The notes under the pieces are model-generated. The model did not search any database. It saw nothing but the letters and a program-made list of their open reading frames with translations, and was not told where the DNA came from. Shown piece by piece: positions 24,023 through 33,020 of a stretch of 37,062 nt of DNA. Position numbers and translations under genes: made by a program. Positions within the stretch are counted from its first letter, which is position 1; each line of letters opens with the position of its first letter. Source of the DNA: a virus; IMG/VR virus record IMGVR_UViG_3300017971_000155, positions 1 through 37,062 of that record. One strand, given 5' to 3'.

Positions 24023-24367
24023 TTATCCCCTTATTTTTATTCTTGTTAAAGCCCAAACCAAGTCGAATGCCTCGTTATTATCCATTGTCAGCTCAAACTG
24101 CCCCGCATTTAGAGCGCTGCTTACTGCAATGTTAATGGAGTCACCAAACTTGGCATAGACCAGATCTGTAACGTCACCATCGGCTTTGTTGACGCTGATC
24201 TTTAGGCTTTTTGTAAGGGTATTGGCTAAATTTGTGATGGTTAAGATGTAATCGGCATGAGTAAATGACGCGGCACTGAAAGTGTCAATTACGCCACTGG
24301 ATGAGCCTGTGATGGTGCCTGCTTTCTTGCGCCATAGCGGCCTGTAGGCTGCCGTCACAAAGCTCAT
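24023..24367 (-). CDS. Small beta-rich structural protein
   Basis: A 114-residue protein that overlaps the upstream gene by four bases (ATGA) and lies three bases from the next. It is Ser/Thr/Ala-rich with alternating hydrophobic strands and no membrane segment. A virion role is inferred from the run of similar genes after the capsid gene. No family is recognised. Confidence 0.6.
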   Translation of the reverse strand: MSFVTAAYRPLWRKKAGTITGSSSGVIDTFSAASFTHADYILTITNLANTLTKSLKISVNKADGDVTDLVYAKFGDSINIAVSSALNAGQFELTMDNNEAFDLVWALTRIKIRG

Positions 24368-24798
24368 GTGGCTATTTCCTCAATGTCTACGGTGACGCTC
24401 CCAGCGCCTGGCTCTGCCCTTGCGTAAAGCACCAGTGAATCTTGAATCGAGTAGAACCGCTCCCCGCCTGAGATGATGGTCATGGCAGGATCAGTGTAGG
24501 CCCCACTGTTGGTGTGGCGCACTCTGATGTCATAATCTGAATTGTTTTGAATGTTGAGCTGCTGTCTGTCTGTCAAAGCTGTTGCTGGCAGCGCTACCCA
24601 TCCTGCATCTGTCACGGTGACTTGAGAATGAAGTGCTGGACCAGCTAGACCAGAGGATGAAAACGTGCCACTGATGGTGCCCTCTTTAATGGCAACATCC
24701 ATAGCATATTTGTCACCTGATACGTTAGTGCCGGTGACGTTTTGAGGGCTGTCAGCCCCTGTTTTCTTAGTCGGGTAAAGAGATAGGCCCTTTGACAT
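24364..24798 (-). CDS. Small structural protein related at its start to the repetitive fibre protein
   Basis: A 144-residue protein. The start, with PTKKTGADSPQNVTG and KYAMDVAIKEG, parallels the start of the 519-residue protein at 19459-21018 (KYALDV). The rest is beta-rich, with RHTNSGAYTDPAMTI as a central strand pair. It may be a head or tail decoration. It lies ten bases after the preceding gene. Confidence 0.6.
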   Translation of the reverse strand: MSKGLSLYPTKKTGADSPQNVTGTNVSGDKYAMDVAIKEGTISGTFSSSGLAGPALHSQVTVTDAGWVALPATALTDRQQLNIQNNSDYDIRVRHTNSGAYTDPAMTIISGGERFYSIQDSLVLYARAEPGAGSVTVDIEEIAT

Positions 24799-24808
24799 TG
24801 CCTATCCT

Positions 24809-25144
24809 CTACTTGCCGCGTTTATCGTACCAAAGAAAGCAGCTCACATCAGCAGAGCCACCGGCTACTGTCAAATTGGCCCGCACTCTTGGATAAATAA
24901 ATGCGCTGATCTCATTAGTTTCAATGCCATCAGCAGCTAAACCAGAAAACGTGACCAGCGTTTCCCAGTTTTCACCATCAGGACTATGCTGGATCGTACC
25001 TGCGACAGCAGCGCCTGCGGTATTTTCAAGCTTAAGCATCGCAATAAAGTCAATCTGATGCAGTTCTGTGTTTTTCACTGGGCTGATCGTATTGGCCGCT
25101 AGATTTTCGGCTGCAAAAAGCTGAATATTGCCTACGCTTGCCAT
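24809..25144 (-). CDS. Small beta-rich structural protein
   Basis: A 111-residue protein, hydrophobic/Ala-rich strands throughout, with HSPDGENWETLVTF in the middle, a pattern common in small phage head decorations and fibres. It starts behind the hairpin at 25169-25188. It is probably expressed at a lower level than the capsid gene because two hairpins lie between them. Confidence 0.6.
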   Translation of the reverse strand: MASVGNIQLFAAENLAANTISPVKNTELHQIDFIAMLKLENTAGAAVAGTIQHSPDGENWETLVTFSGLAADGIETNEISAFIYPRVRANLTVAGGSADVSCFLWYDKRGK

Positions 25145-25168
25145 GATTACTCCATATCGGCAAAGAAT

Positions 25169-25188
25169 AACCGGCCTTTCGACCGGCT
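25169..25188 (-). terminator. GAAA-tetraloop hairpin, possible partial terminator
   Basis: On the minus strand, AGCCGGTC-GAAA-GGCCGGTT (8-bp stem with G-T wobbles) followed by ATTCTTT. It separates the gene at 25194-25523 from the next one. The imperfect T-tract suggests attenuation or an RNA-stabilising 3' end rather than a full stop, since the genes beyond have no visible promoter. Confidence 0.6.
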
Positions 25189-25193
25189 ACCCA

Positions 25194-25523
25194 TTAAATT
25201 TCGTCCACAGAATCCCAGATGATTAACTCTACGTAAACATCTTTATCTGCAGCAGCCGCAGCTAGGTCTGTAATTTTAAGATCACAGCCAGATACAGTTG
25301 CACTCTCAATGTAACCAGCAGCATCTGCCTCAGCGCCTACAACTAGGCCCTCAATAGCACGCGCGCCAGGCTCATTTAGAGCAATAGAGAAGTCGCCAGT
25401 CCCGTTTTTAGTCAATGTAGCGTGATACTGGCCCAACAATAGGGCAGGCGTAGCCGCATCAACTTTCAAAAGAACACGTCTTTCTCGGCGTTGTGTGCCT
25501 TTAATTTCTTTTCCACTTGGCAT
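25194..25523 (-). CDS. Small protein next to the capsid gene, candidate decoration protein
   Basis: A 109-residue protein with a basic N-terminus (GTQRRERRVLL), then an Ala/Gly-rich beta body and an acidic end. It is the first gene after the major capsid gene and is flanked on both sides by hairpins, so its message level may be set separately. Position and size fit a capsid decoration or head-stabilising protein. No family is recognised. Confidence 0.6.
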   Translation of the reverse strand: MPSGKEIKGTQRRERRVLLKVDAATPALLLGQYHATLTKNGTGDFSIALNEPGARAIEGLVVGAEADAAGYIESATVSGCDLKITDLAAAAADKDVYVELIIWDSVDEI

Positions 25524-25544
25524 TGTCTAATCTCCCATTAAAAT

Positions 25545-25594
25545 GGCCGCGCCCCATCCGTGGGGCTTTCGCCCCTATTCCGTGGGTTGCGGCC
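25545..25594 (-). terminator. Nested hairpin after the major capsid gene
   Basis: An inner perfect GGGGC-GAAA-GCCCC hairpin (25562-25575) lies within an outer GGCCGC/GCGGCC stem (25545-25550 with 25589-25594), with a CCCA/TGGG step between. On the minus strand it ends in ATTTTAAT. It starts eight bases past the capsid stop codon. A strong structure here would lower read-through into the downstream genes and protect the capsid message from 3' decay. Confidence 0.75.
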
Positions 25595-25601
25595 AATATC
25601 A

Positions 25602-26792
25602 TTATACCGCAAGACCTACTAAGCCGCCTAAGAAGCTAGGTACGATGTAGTTTTCATAGTACCCGCCGTAGCGTGCCTCGTAAGAATCTGTGTTGGCGCT
25701 CCGCAACAATACAGTGCCATCCTCGCTAAACCAGCCAAAGCCAGGTCGGTGATAGCAGTTCATATAATTGTCATTGATGAAGTACATGCGATCCTCATCA
25801 CAGAAACGCTCTGGGAATACAGGGATTGCACCAGCAGTAGACATGAACTCGATACCTTTAAAAGAGATTTTTCCTTTAAGCTCAGGCATACGAGGCTCTA
25901 CGATGTACTGCTTTTGATCCTCAAGCAAGTTCAAGAGCTTTCTGAATTGAGTGAACGAAGTCACAATCATGTTAGGCACCTTGCCAGAACGTCTTTGTAC
26001 TTCCAGCATTACCTCATTCATCTTGTCAGTAGTAAGACCAGCTCCGCCAACATCCTCACGCGCAGCAGACCATCTGCGAGAGTAGTTCACGCCGTAAAGA
26101 GATCCACTAGAGAAGTCTAGAACACCTTTAAGACCTTGAGGGTCATTGTTTTCAGAGCCCTGCATAAAGATGTCATCAGCAGGCGCAGGTACTACAGAGC
26201 CAGTGATGCGTTGAACGCGTACAACTTTAGTCGCAGGTACAACTTCGATGATCTCTAAAAGATCAGATGAGCCAGAGCCAATGTTTACATAGTCTTGCTC
26301 TTCGAAGTTGGCCTCATTCCAAGAGGCATCACTGATCACTAGGTCATATTGACCACCACCGTTATCAGTAACACCACCGGCGTCAATTGTACCTAGAACA
26401 CCATCACCAGTACCGAAAAGGATACGAGAGGCGTTTCTCATGTACGACTCTACACCTTTTTGAACTTGCCATTTAGTGGCTCGAACAAATGCACCCTCAT
26501 CGTTAGCTGATGCTTTCATCGCCTCACGGTCAATCTCGATTCGAGCATAGACGCGTTTTGCGAATAGGTTTGCATCCTCTACTTGAGAGAAGTTGGGAGT
26601 AGGCAAGGTGCCTGATCCAACACCACCAGTGAAGCTTGTCGGGACCGGAATGAACATCTGCTTACCAGTAAAGTCATAGCGCTTTACCTGGCGAGCCATA
26701 AGGACGTTCGCTGAGTTGTATACGTTTTCGGAAAGTTTACCGTATTTAATCTTAAACAGATTATTTACGTTGCTAATGCTAAATTCTGCCAT
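25602..26792 (-). CDS. Major capsid protein
   Basis: A 396-residue protein that follows the scaffold gene in the usual portal-scaffold-capsid order. It has an N-terminal arm with helix (NLFKIKYGKLSENVYNS), a strand MFIPVPTSF, and the helical core KWQVQKGVESYMRNASRILFG. It also has the segment KMNEVMLEVQRRSGKVPNMIVTS followed by FTQFRKLLNLL, of the kind found in the axial domain of HK97-fold capsid proteins. The C-terminus is Tyr/Gly-rich. No cleavable pro-domain is evident; the separate scaffold gene takes that role. Confidence 0.8.
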   Translation of the reverse strand: MAEFSISNVNNLFKIKYGKLSENVYNSANVLMARQVKRYDFTGKQMFIPVPTSFTGGVGSGTLPTPNFSQVEDANLFAKRVYARIEIDREAMKASANDEGAFVRATKWQVQKGVESYMRNASRILFGTGDGVLGTIDAGGVTDNGGGQYDLVISDASWNEANFEEQDYVNIGSGSSDLLEIIEVVPATKVVRVQRITGSVVPAPADDIFMQGSENNDPQGLKGVLDFSSGSLYGVNYSRRWSAAREDVGGAGLTTDKMNEVMLEVQRRSGKVPNMIVTSFTQFRKLLNLLEDQKQYIVEPRMPELKGKISFKGIEFMSTAGAIPVFPERFCDEDRMYFINDNYMNCYHRPGFGWFSEDGTVLLRSANTDSYEARYGGYYENYIVPSFLGGLVGLAV

Positions 26793-26806
26793 TTTTCAAA
26801 ACCTCG

Positions 26807-28081
26807 TTAATAGTCAATTTGATCAAATGACCAGACATCTGCCTTAGCCGGATTCACCGGGGTTGTGACAGCATCTGATCCGCTAGTTTTCTGCACTTTC
26901 TTCGATAAGACTTCGGCAGGATTGGTTTCGCCCCACTTGGTATGAGCAAATTGACGTATATCATCTATTCCTACGCCTGCTTGCATCATCTGAACGACTT
27001 GATCAATGTTTTGCTCTAAAAGCACATCGGGGTTGATTGATTCTAGCAGTTGCTCAGCCTCATCCATTTGCCGGTCATAGACTGCGGTTTGGATGATAAG
27101 CTCAGGCGTTATCTGCTGATCAATACGGCCATCGGCTTTCAGGGCTAACAATTCCTCAGCCACTCGGTCGAATGTCTCATCATTCACATTATGAGCTTGC
27201 TGCAATTGGGTAATCTGGCCGCTTAACTCTCTTTGTTGAGCCTCGGCACGCTGTTGCCCCATTACAGATTCATATTGTGTTTTGTAAGTCTGAGCCTCTT
27301 GTTTAGCCTCATAGGCCTCGCGCTCAGCCTCACTCATACCGGCTAGCTTTTGAGCCTCATCCATAAGCTGTTTTTGTAGCGTACCCATGGCTTGCACAGG
27401 CTCTACTCCAAGGCTTTGAAAGAAACCTAGCAGGGCCTCTTTAGGTTTACCTGCCTGAGCTAGTTCAAATATATTGTTAATAGTATTGTCGACGGCACGC
27501 TGTTGCTCAACAAATTTTTGCCGCTCTGTGTTCAAATGGGCAAAGCGTCTATCAACAGCCTCATGCCCAGACCACTTGTTAAGAGCGTCTTGCAGCGTAA
27601 CCTCGACATCCTCACCATCTACCTTGTGCTTGAGCTTTAAGTCTGCTGGTAGTTTTACTGGCTTTCCGTCTAGTTCTACTTTGTAAGCCTTTGTAGTTCG
27701 CTCTCTAGCACGAACTGATTCTTTATCCTCGGCCTTTTCTTCTTTTGCCTCATCCACGGCTTTTTCATCATCATCTTGCTCTGATGACTGTTCTTTATCG
27801 GCTTCGGGTTTTTCTTCTTTTTTCTCTGCCTCAAGATCCTCTTTAGCCTTTTCTTTAGCTACTTCTTTTTCTGCCTCAGCCTTTACATCGGCCTTGGCTT
27901 TATTATCTTGAGCAAATTCCAAAGATTCTAATTGATCGAAAGAAACTGTACCCCCCGGCTCGACCGAGGTCTCAGTTTCTGTGTGCTCTGTTGACGTGTC
28001 TATCTGCAAGTCATCGCTGCTGTACGCTCCGTTATCGACTGGCGCTGACTCTGCTGCTGACTCAGTTGCTTGTGTCTCCAT
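26807..28081 (-). CDS. Scaffolding protein
   Basis: A 424-residue protein, very acidic and Glu/Lys/Ala-rich over residues about 50-125, then a small domain about 130-175 (AYKVELDGKPVKL and VTLQDALNKW). Long Gln-rich helices follow, and the C-terminus ends KADVWSFDQIDY. The small middle domain with KxxGxxxxVTLQDAL is common in phage scaffold or capsid-assembly proteins. It lies between portal and capsid genes. It should drive shell assembly and then leave. Ribosome-binding sequence AAAGGGAG. Confidence 0.8.
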   Translation of the reverse strand: METQATESAAESAPVDNGAYSSDDLQIDTSTEHTETETSVEPGGTVSFDQLESLEFAQDNKAKADVKAEAEKEVAKEKAKEDLEAEKKEEKPEADKEQSSEQDDDEKAVDEAKEEKAEDKESVRARERTTKAYKVELDGKPVKLPADLKLKHKVDGEDVEVTLQDALNKWSGHEAVDRRFAHLNTERQKFVEQQRAVDNTINNIFELAQAGKPKEALLGFFQSLGVEPVQAMGTLQKQLMDEAQKLAGMSEAEREAYEAKQEAQTYKTQYESVMGQQRAEAQQRELSGQITQLQQAHNVNDETFDRVAEELLALKADGRIDQQITPELIIQTAVYDRQMDEAEQLLESINPDVLLEQNIDQVVQMMQAGVGIDDIRQFAHTKWGETNPAEVLSKKVQKTSGSDAVTTPVNPAKADVWSFDQIDY

Positions 28082-28094
28082 TGATCTCCCTTTC

Positions 28095-30293
28095 TTATAT
28101 TGGCATTGGTGGTGGTGTTGGCTGTGAATTCGCTATTTCTTGTGCATCCTCTAAAAGCGGCGCTTGAGATGGCATTGGCTCTTGTGCTGCTATCGTATTT
28201 GCCATCTGACCTATTTGCTCAGCTTTCATGTTCTGTTCAATCGCACCCGGCTCCATCTTAGCATCTAGCACAGGCTCATTGTCTGGCTGTGGTGCTAAGT
28301 GATCAGGCGTGTAAAACAAAGGAAACTGAGGCAATGTTTTAAGCTGTTCTAGATAGCCTGGGTTTTTCATAGAGATCTGACTCATCAGCATCTCATGGGC
28401 TAAGACGTGATCCTTAATGGTGTCTTGTACCTCTGCCGGTAGGTCTACAAAGCCAGGCTTTTGAATCTCTGTCACATGCACTCGCCAGTGCTGCAAATGG
28501 ATCTCATACTCTGCGGGCTGAATGACGTGAGAATCCATCATCATCTCATTCTCACGCTCTGCAGCTCTTACTGCAGCTGTGGCCTCATCGTACCACTTAT
28601 CTGCTTGGCCAAAGTCGATCATATCGGCCACTTGATCCTCGCCCACTAGCGTGGGGAATCGCTCAGCTAGATCTAGAATGGTCTGAATCCGCTGGGCCTT
28701 GCTTTCAGGTAGGGCAGAGCTGTTTTGGATACGCACATCAAAGGGCCTTGATAGCGTCTTCATATCAAAAGGCACTCTAGAGTATTCGTCATTTTTGCCA
28801 ATGACTGCAATGGTGCGCTCATCACTCTCATCATAATACTGAGAACAAACCTTGACCATCTTATCGCCCACTCGCCGGATGAATTCATTGTACTTCGCAA
28901 TGAAAGAGCTTGCTCGCTCGTTTTCTTGCTCATTTAAGAACTGCAAAGCCACACCAGCTTTTACCCCCGCTGGCGGCTCCCCTCGGCTCACTCCATGCAC
29001 GCCACTTACTTGCTGCACATCCTCTTTCAGCATGGTGCGGAGATTAAAGATCTCGGGCGCTATGGTAGATGGTGTGCTCAATACCGGAGGCTGAGGCCCC
29101 TGATACTGCACAAGGCCTGTGTTGTTGTTTAATTGCTCAAGCTTTACCGATCCCTTAGGGACCATCCACTTTGGGCTAGAGGCTAGCTTGATGTTACGCA
29201 CAGCCATGGTGGTGAGGTTATTGATCTGGGCAGTGATCTGCCGGGCATTGATGTAAAAGGACCTTGCGTGCATCTCACCAGGAATATCAATGTCAGTAAG
29301 CCTCTCAAAAGGCCACTCCCCATGCTCGTAAGGGTATTCCTTATTCTCTAGCACCACATCAGGCGTGAAAACTATCTTGCGGCCTTTGGGCAAATACTTA
29401 TCAGGCTTGTACCAAAAGGTGATCTTACGAGTAGAGGTGCGCTCCCTCTTTTCAGTGGTGGCGTAGTATTCCTCCACCCGCTCATCAGCATTCACCTTGA
29501 TCTGGTCAGCTTTCTTAGGATAATCAGCCCGCAATTCTTCTACGTGGCATTCTTCGGTGTGAAAAAAGAACTTCGCATCATCGAACTCATATTTGGTATC
29601 GAACATGAGCATCTCAGGCCGGATGATCTTTAAGCACACATCCCCAATCTTAACCGGCTTATCTATGGTGATCTCATTGCCAAGCTCATCTTTTTCAGGA
29701 TTGCCATTGGCATCTAAAAGCGGCACCTTGTCGCCGTACTGTTCTTTGGCAGCCGTCCACTTAGGGCTCACCGGCCCCTTGTCTGGATCCCACTCAATGA
29801 ACAAATAGCCCTCGCCAGCCACTCGGCTAAACCGCACCGCACTTCGGCTCTTGGCGTCTAAGTGCTCCAAATAGGAAAGATGATCAAAGAGCCTTTTAGC
29901 AAGCTTTGAGGCCTGCTTGTCGTGAAAGTCATCATTGGTGGGCAGAAACTGCACCGATGGCTTAAAGCGGCTTGTGCGGCTCACATGGCTTTCTGTTAAG
30001 TCGTACAGATGGTTGATTACAACCTTACGCTGCACCTGCACGCGCTCGTATTCATCATCCCTATCAGCGTTTCTGCGGTGCATCCTGTCATGGCTAACAC
30101 CTTTGTAGAGCTTGTAGTGGCGGTAGATCTCGTTTTGCCGGTTTCTGTTTTCTTGGCGGAGCTTGCCGATCTCAGTTAGTAGCCACTTGAGGATATTTTT
30201 CTCATTATCAGGATCATCAAGCTTAATGGTCCAGATGGGCTTTTGATTGAACTGTGCATCGGCTGTTATATCCAGGCTATCCCAAATAGACAT
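28095..30293 (-). CDS. Portal protein (P22-like size)
   Basis: A 732-residue protein. P22-type portals are close to this length. The N-terminal half has YRHYKLYKG and KVVINHLYDLTESHVSR, a stem/clip region around 290-420, and the core RTMLKEDVQQVSGVHGVSRG with the Gly-rich turn typical of portals (about 425-444). This is followed by GVALQFLNEQENERASSF. A long helical C-terminal part (barrel-like, Gln/Pro-rich tail PTPPPMPI) ends it. It lies between the lysis pair and the scaffold gene, in packaging-gene order. Confidence 0.82.
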   Translation of the reverse strand: MSIWDSLDITADAQFNQKPIWTIKLDDPDNEKNILKWLLTEIGKLRQENRNRQNEIYRHYKLYKGVSHDRMHRRNADRDDEYERVQVQRKVVINHLYDLTESHVSRTSRFKPSVQFLPTNDDFHDKQASKLAKRLFDHLSYLEHLDAKSRSAVRFSRVAGEGYLFIEWDPDKGPVSPKWTAAKEQYGDKVPLLDANGNPEKDELGNEITIDKPVKIGDVCLKIIRPEMLMFDTKYEFDDAKFFFHTEECHVEELRADYPKKADQIKVNADERVEEYYATTEKRERTSTRKITFWYKPDKYLPKGRKIVFTPDVVLENKEYPYEHGEWPFERLTDIDIPGEMHARSFYINARQITAQINNLTTMAVRNIKLASSPKWMVPKGSVKLEQLNNNTGLVQYQGPQPPVLSTPSTIAPEIFNLRTMLKEDVQQVSGVHGVSRGEPPAGVKAGVALQFLNEQENERASSFIAKYNEFIRRVGDKMVKVCSQYYDESDERTIAVIGKNDEYSRVPFDMKTLSRPFDVRIQNSSALPESKAQRIQTILDLAERFPTLVGEDQVADMIDFGQADKWYDEATAAVRAAERENEMMMDSHVIQPAEYEIHLQHWRVHVTEIQKPGFVDLPAEVQDTIKDHVLAHEMLMSQISMKNPGYLEQLKTLPQFPLFYTPDHLAPQPDNEPVLDAKMEPGAIEQNMKAEQIGQMANTIAAQEPMPSQAPLLEDAQEIANSQPTPPPMPI

Positions 30294-30303
30294 CTACTCT
30301 CCC

Positions 30304-30546
30304 CTAGGGCATTTCTTCGAAGTTAGTCTCATCGTCAAAGAGATCAGACTCATCCTCTAGCTTCTCTCTGGTTTTCTTATCCAAGCTCTCAAACCCACCC
30401 TCTTGTTGATCTGGATAAACATATTGAATCTGGTGAGTGCTTTTCTGCATGGCCTTGATCTCTATGTATGACAATAATGCCACAACCATGGCCAATGAAC
30501 CGATAACAAGGCTAACGAGTGCAAATATCAATGCTAAGTCGATCAT
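30304..30546 (-). CDS. Small membrane protein after the endolysin, candidate holin
   Basis: An 80-residue protein. The ATG overlaps the endolysin stop by four bases. Residues about 3-29 form one long hydrophobic segment (LALIFALVSLVIGSLAMVVALL). The rest is polar and strongly acidic. A single-pass membrane protein translated together with an endolysin is often a holin or lysis regulator. The long acidic tail is unusual for a holin, so the call is tentative. Confidence 0.6.
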   Translation of the reverse strand: MIDLALIFALVSLVIGSLAMVVALLSYIEIKAMQKSTHQIQYVYPDQQEGGFESLDKKTREKLEDESDLFDDETNFEEMP

Positions 30547-30935
30547 TTAATTATCTCAAAGTGAACAAGATCATTGAAAGTTTGATCTTTGAATTGCTTA
30601 TCCCCATCCCAATCGCCGCCCCATCTTAGCTTAATGTTCATCGCCGCTGCAATACCCTTAACGAATCCAGCAAAGTGGTAGAAACGCTTTGTGTCATCCC
30701 AATCAATAGGATAGGGAGCCACATCGACAGCTCTGCTTGGTATTTTATTATGTTTCGAATCCGGCCACTCTACTTTTGAAAGCCCTTGCTCAAAGAGTTG
30801 ATCTTGATCGGCCTCAGAGCGATGGCCCTCTAAGATGGTGCAGTCGTAGTGCAAGATCACTGTTTTCATCAGCTCTTGCAGATCCTCATGGCATGTGTCG
30901 AGCTTTTGTAGGCTCGCTGCTGAAAAGTAAGGCAT
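30543..30935 (-). CDS. Endolysin, M15-type L-alanyl-D-glutamate peptidase
   Basis: A 130-residue protein matching the T5-type M15 peptidase pattern: LEGHRSEADQDQLFEQG (35-51), SKHNKIPSRAVDVAPYP (60-76) with zinc ligands His62 and Asp71, and LVHFE (123-127) with His125 as third ligand. It cleaves the stem peptide of peptidoglycan. There is no signal peptide, so export needs a holin; the next gene is a small membrane protein. It overlaps the terminase stop and the next start (both short). Its placement between terminase and portal, far from the other lysis candidates at 4681-5149, is uncommon. Confidence 0.88.
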   Translation of the reverse strand: MPYFSAASLQKLDTCHEDLQELMKTVILHYDCTILEGHRSEADQDQLFEQGLSKVEWPDSKHNKIPSRAVDVAPYPIDWDDTKRFYHFAGFVKGIAAAMNIKLRWGGDWDGDKQFKDQTFNDLVHFEIIK

Positions 30936-32365
30936 CAGTCTACCTCGTCAAATAGATCCTCGTCGTTTATCGAATAGCTCCAATCATCCTTTTGAGCCTT
31001 AAAGTCTTCATCCATTGTGTACCAAGGTTTCCACTCTTTATTCATTTCCTCTTTGTTTTGAGGCTCAAGCGCTCTGTTCATATCGTAGCCAAGCGCCCCT
31101 AAAATGTAACGCAGATTATCAATCTCGTGATCATTCTCTTTAGGGATCTTTCCGTTTTTATCCCTTATATAGTTGAGCATCTCTTTCATTGTGTTTTTAG
31201 CGCGATCAGAAAAGATGATCATATCTGCAAGCAGCATGTCTTTAATTAGACCTAAGCCTTGCTCTTTCTTGTTTAGTGCTTTTGTAGTGGGCACCCAGCC
31301 ATCATCAAACTGGTCAGCCATCTCGGTTTGAAACCAGGCAGCCGCCTCATCATAGCACTGATACCAATCCGCCTTGGCATAGAGCTGATACCTTTTATTG
31401 ATAATGCGCTTACCGATCACGCTCACTGATGTCTGTCGCTGATCAGTCTCGTAGATCTCATCTAAGATGTAGAGCTTTCTTGTGTAAGGATTGAGCGCTG
31501 CAAAGAGCACAGCAAAGCAAGTATGAGTGCCAGGATCTGCTGAGACTATCCATTGCAGCTTGTGCATGTCTTTTTTAAGGTCACGCATCAGCTCATCATG
31601 CTTTCTAACGTGGCGCTTTGGATCAAGCATTGGGAATATGCTGTTTTTGCCACCAAACACTTTCTTTACCATATATTCCCGCTCCCAGACGTCCCCCTCT
31701 CCCCGGCGGTAAAGCTCAAGCCTTTTGGCATCAAGCACCTCTTTGGCTATGTGGGGATTCTCATAGGATGTGAACTGAAAGAACTTCTTTTTATCATTCT
31801 CTTTGAATTCATCCTCTGTGTGATAGAAGTGGTGATCCTCAATCTCTGGTGGCGTACCGATGATTATTAAGGGGCTGTCATGGGCTGCGTAGTTAGGATC
31901 CATAGCCTCATGGAATTCCGGGCGAAAGTCTTTGAATTCATCATAGACTGTGAGCCCTCTTGGCTTTACTCCACGGTAAGCATCAATATTGTCTGATCCG
32001 TCAAGCTTAATGAAAGAGCCATTGGTAAATCTAAGGCGCATCTCTGTGTTATTAACTCCCCGAGAGCCCTCGTAAAGCCAGGCTCTTGGGCCAAATGTCT
32101 GAATACGTCTTGACGCCCAAGTGATCTCTCTTGCTTGCTTTGCGTATGGAGCAAAATAGTAATTTTCAGAGCCGGGATTACTTTGTGCATATCGCCATAA
32201 AAGGTAGCAGATCAGCTCAGTCTTGCCAAAGTTTCGGCCACATTTGCCAAAGATCTGCTTTATCTCATCATTAAAGAGCGCTTTGCCGATCTCAACCTGT
32301 GCGTCATGGGGCTCCCAATGAGCGTGCAGGCCCTCAATGATCTCAATGTAATTATTTAGATCCAT
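30935..32365 (-). CDS. Terminase large subunit
   Basis: A 476-residue protein. The ATPase has Walker A GKCGRNFGKT (40-49) and Walker B LTVYDEF (138-144), with the coupling-type GTPP at 169-172. The RNase H-fold nuclease has Asp276 in SADPG, Asp338 in CYDEA and the final acidic DHEIDNLRY (411-419). The ATG at 32365 overlaps the previous gene by 14 bases. A TTG at 32422 is in frame but would overlap by 71. It cuts and pumps DNA into the procapsid. The circular permutation of the assembly points to headful packaging. Confidence 0.92.
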   Translation of the reverse strand: MDLNNYIEIIEGLHAHWEPHDAQVEIGKALFNDEIKQIFGKCGRNFGKTELICYLLWRYAQSNPGSENYYFAPYAKQAREITWASRRIQTFGPRAWLYEGSRGVNNTEMRLRFTNGSFIKLDGSDNIDAYRGVKPRGLTVYDEFKDFRPEFHEAMDPNYAAHDSPLIIIGTPPEIEDHHFYHTEDEFKENDKKKFFQFTSYENPHIAKEVLDAKRLELYRRGEGDVWEREYMVKKVFGGKNSIFPMLDPKRHVRKHDELMRDLKKDMHKLQWIVSADPGTHTCFAVLFAALNPYTRKLYILDEIYETDQRQTSVSVIGKRIINKRYQLYAKADWYQCYDEAAAWFQTEMADQFDDGWVPTTKALNKKEQGLGLIKDMLLADMIIFSDRAKNTMKEMLNYIRDKNGKIPKENDHEIDNLRYILGALGYDMNRALEPQNKEEMNKEWKPWYTMDEDFKAQKDDWSYSINDEDLFDEVD

Positions 32366-32576
32366 TCTTTTCTTTAAGGGCCTTAGTTCTGGGATTGATC
32401 CCCACTGTTGGTAAGTAATCAATGATGTCTAGCACTCTATCTGCCCAATCTTTGACAAGGGGATGAGCCTTACCTCTGTTCACTAGCCTCGAGACTGTGG
32501 TGGCCACTAAAATGAGCCCTACGCTGATGTGGCCAAGGGCCTCAACAATTGTCTTTATGTGTTCTAGATATTCCAT
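32352..32576 (-). CDS. Small single-pass membrane protein, possible holin
   Basis: A 74-residue protein. Residues about 12-32 are a hydrophobic segment (EALGHISVGLILVATTVSRLV). A basic loop follows and the C-terminus contains LPTVGINPRTKALKEK. Similar TxGxNPxTK endings occur, from memory, in small phage membrane proteins of unknown role. The start may be ATG 32576 (chosen, behind GGGGAG) or GTG 32588 overlapping the upstream stop. With the candidate at 30304-30546 it gives two possible holin genes near the endolysin. Confidence 0.6.
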   Translation of the reverse strand: MEYLEHIKTIVEALGHISVGLILVATTVSRLVNRGKAHPLVKDWADRVLDIIDYLPTVGINPRTKALKEKNGSK

Positions 32577-32584
32577 AGCTCCCC

Positions 32585-32884
32585 TCACTGTATATGCTTA
32601 GGGTCTATCTTATCCTCATAGTCATCAAGCAAGAAACCATGAGACTTGCCCTCAGAATCAAAGATCACTATTTCACCGTCTCTTAGAATCTCTGTGGCTG
32701 CATAGGTAAGGTTTCCAAAGTCTAGGGGAAAAGAGAGAGTTTTAGAGTTTTGATGCAGTAGATCTCTGATCAGATCCTTTAAGTAAGTGCGTCCCTCAGT
32801 AGACATAAAGATAGTATTCTGTGGCTTTTCCTCGCAGATGATCTCCATCACCTTATCGAGATGCTCTTTATGCTCTTGGCTCAT
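32585..32884 (-). CDS. Unknown small protein before terminase
   Basis: A 99-residue protein. The ATG at 32884 has AGGA nine bases upstream and overlaps the preceding gene by 17 bases. A TTG at 32941 would overlap by 74 and is less likely. The N-terminal third is helical with HKEHLDKVMEIICEE. The C-terminal half looks beta with DGEIVIFDSEGKSHGFLLDDY. No family is recognised. Confidence 0.65.
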   Translation of the reverse strand: MSQEHKEHLDKVMEIICEEKPQNTIFMSTEGRTYLKDLIRDLLHQNSKTLSFPLDFGNLTYAATEILRDGEIVIFDSEGKSHGFLLDDYEDKIDPKHIQ

Positions 32885-33020
32885 CGCCCAATTCCTGAAA
32901 GATGGACCAGATGGTTTTGAGTGTTGCGAGTTCTTTTTCAATTTCCCTCACATCCATGGCTGCATCAGCAACACCGTGCCAATCCTCAGTAGCCATTTTC
33001 ATCCTCATGTAGTCTACCAT
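32868..33020 (-). CDS. Very small helical unknown protein
   Basis: A 50-residue protein if it starts at ATG 33020. Starts at 32996 (better ribosome-binding sequence AGGA, 42 residues) or at TTG 33080 (70 residues) are also in frame. It is helical with VREIEKELATLKTIWSIFQEL. It overlaps both neighbours, as do most genes in this dense run. The start is uncertain and so is the exact product. Confidence 0.5.
   Translation of the reverse strand: MVDYMRMKMATEDWHGVADAAMDVREIEKELATLKTIWSIFQELGDEPRA

Noticed and set aside
25749-26120. 123-codon plus-strand frame opposite the major capsid gene
   Set aside because: It is entirely antisense to the capsid gene and has no recognisable domain.
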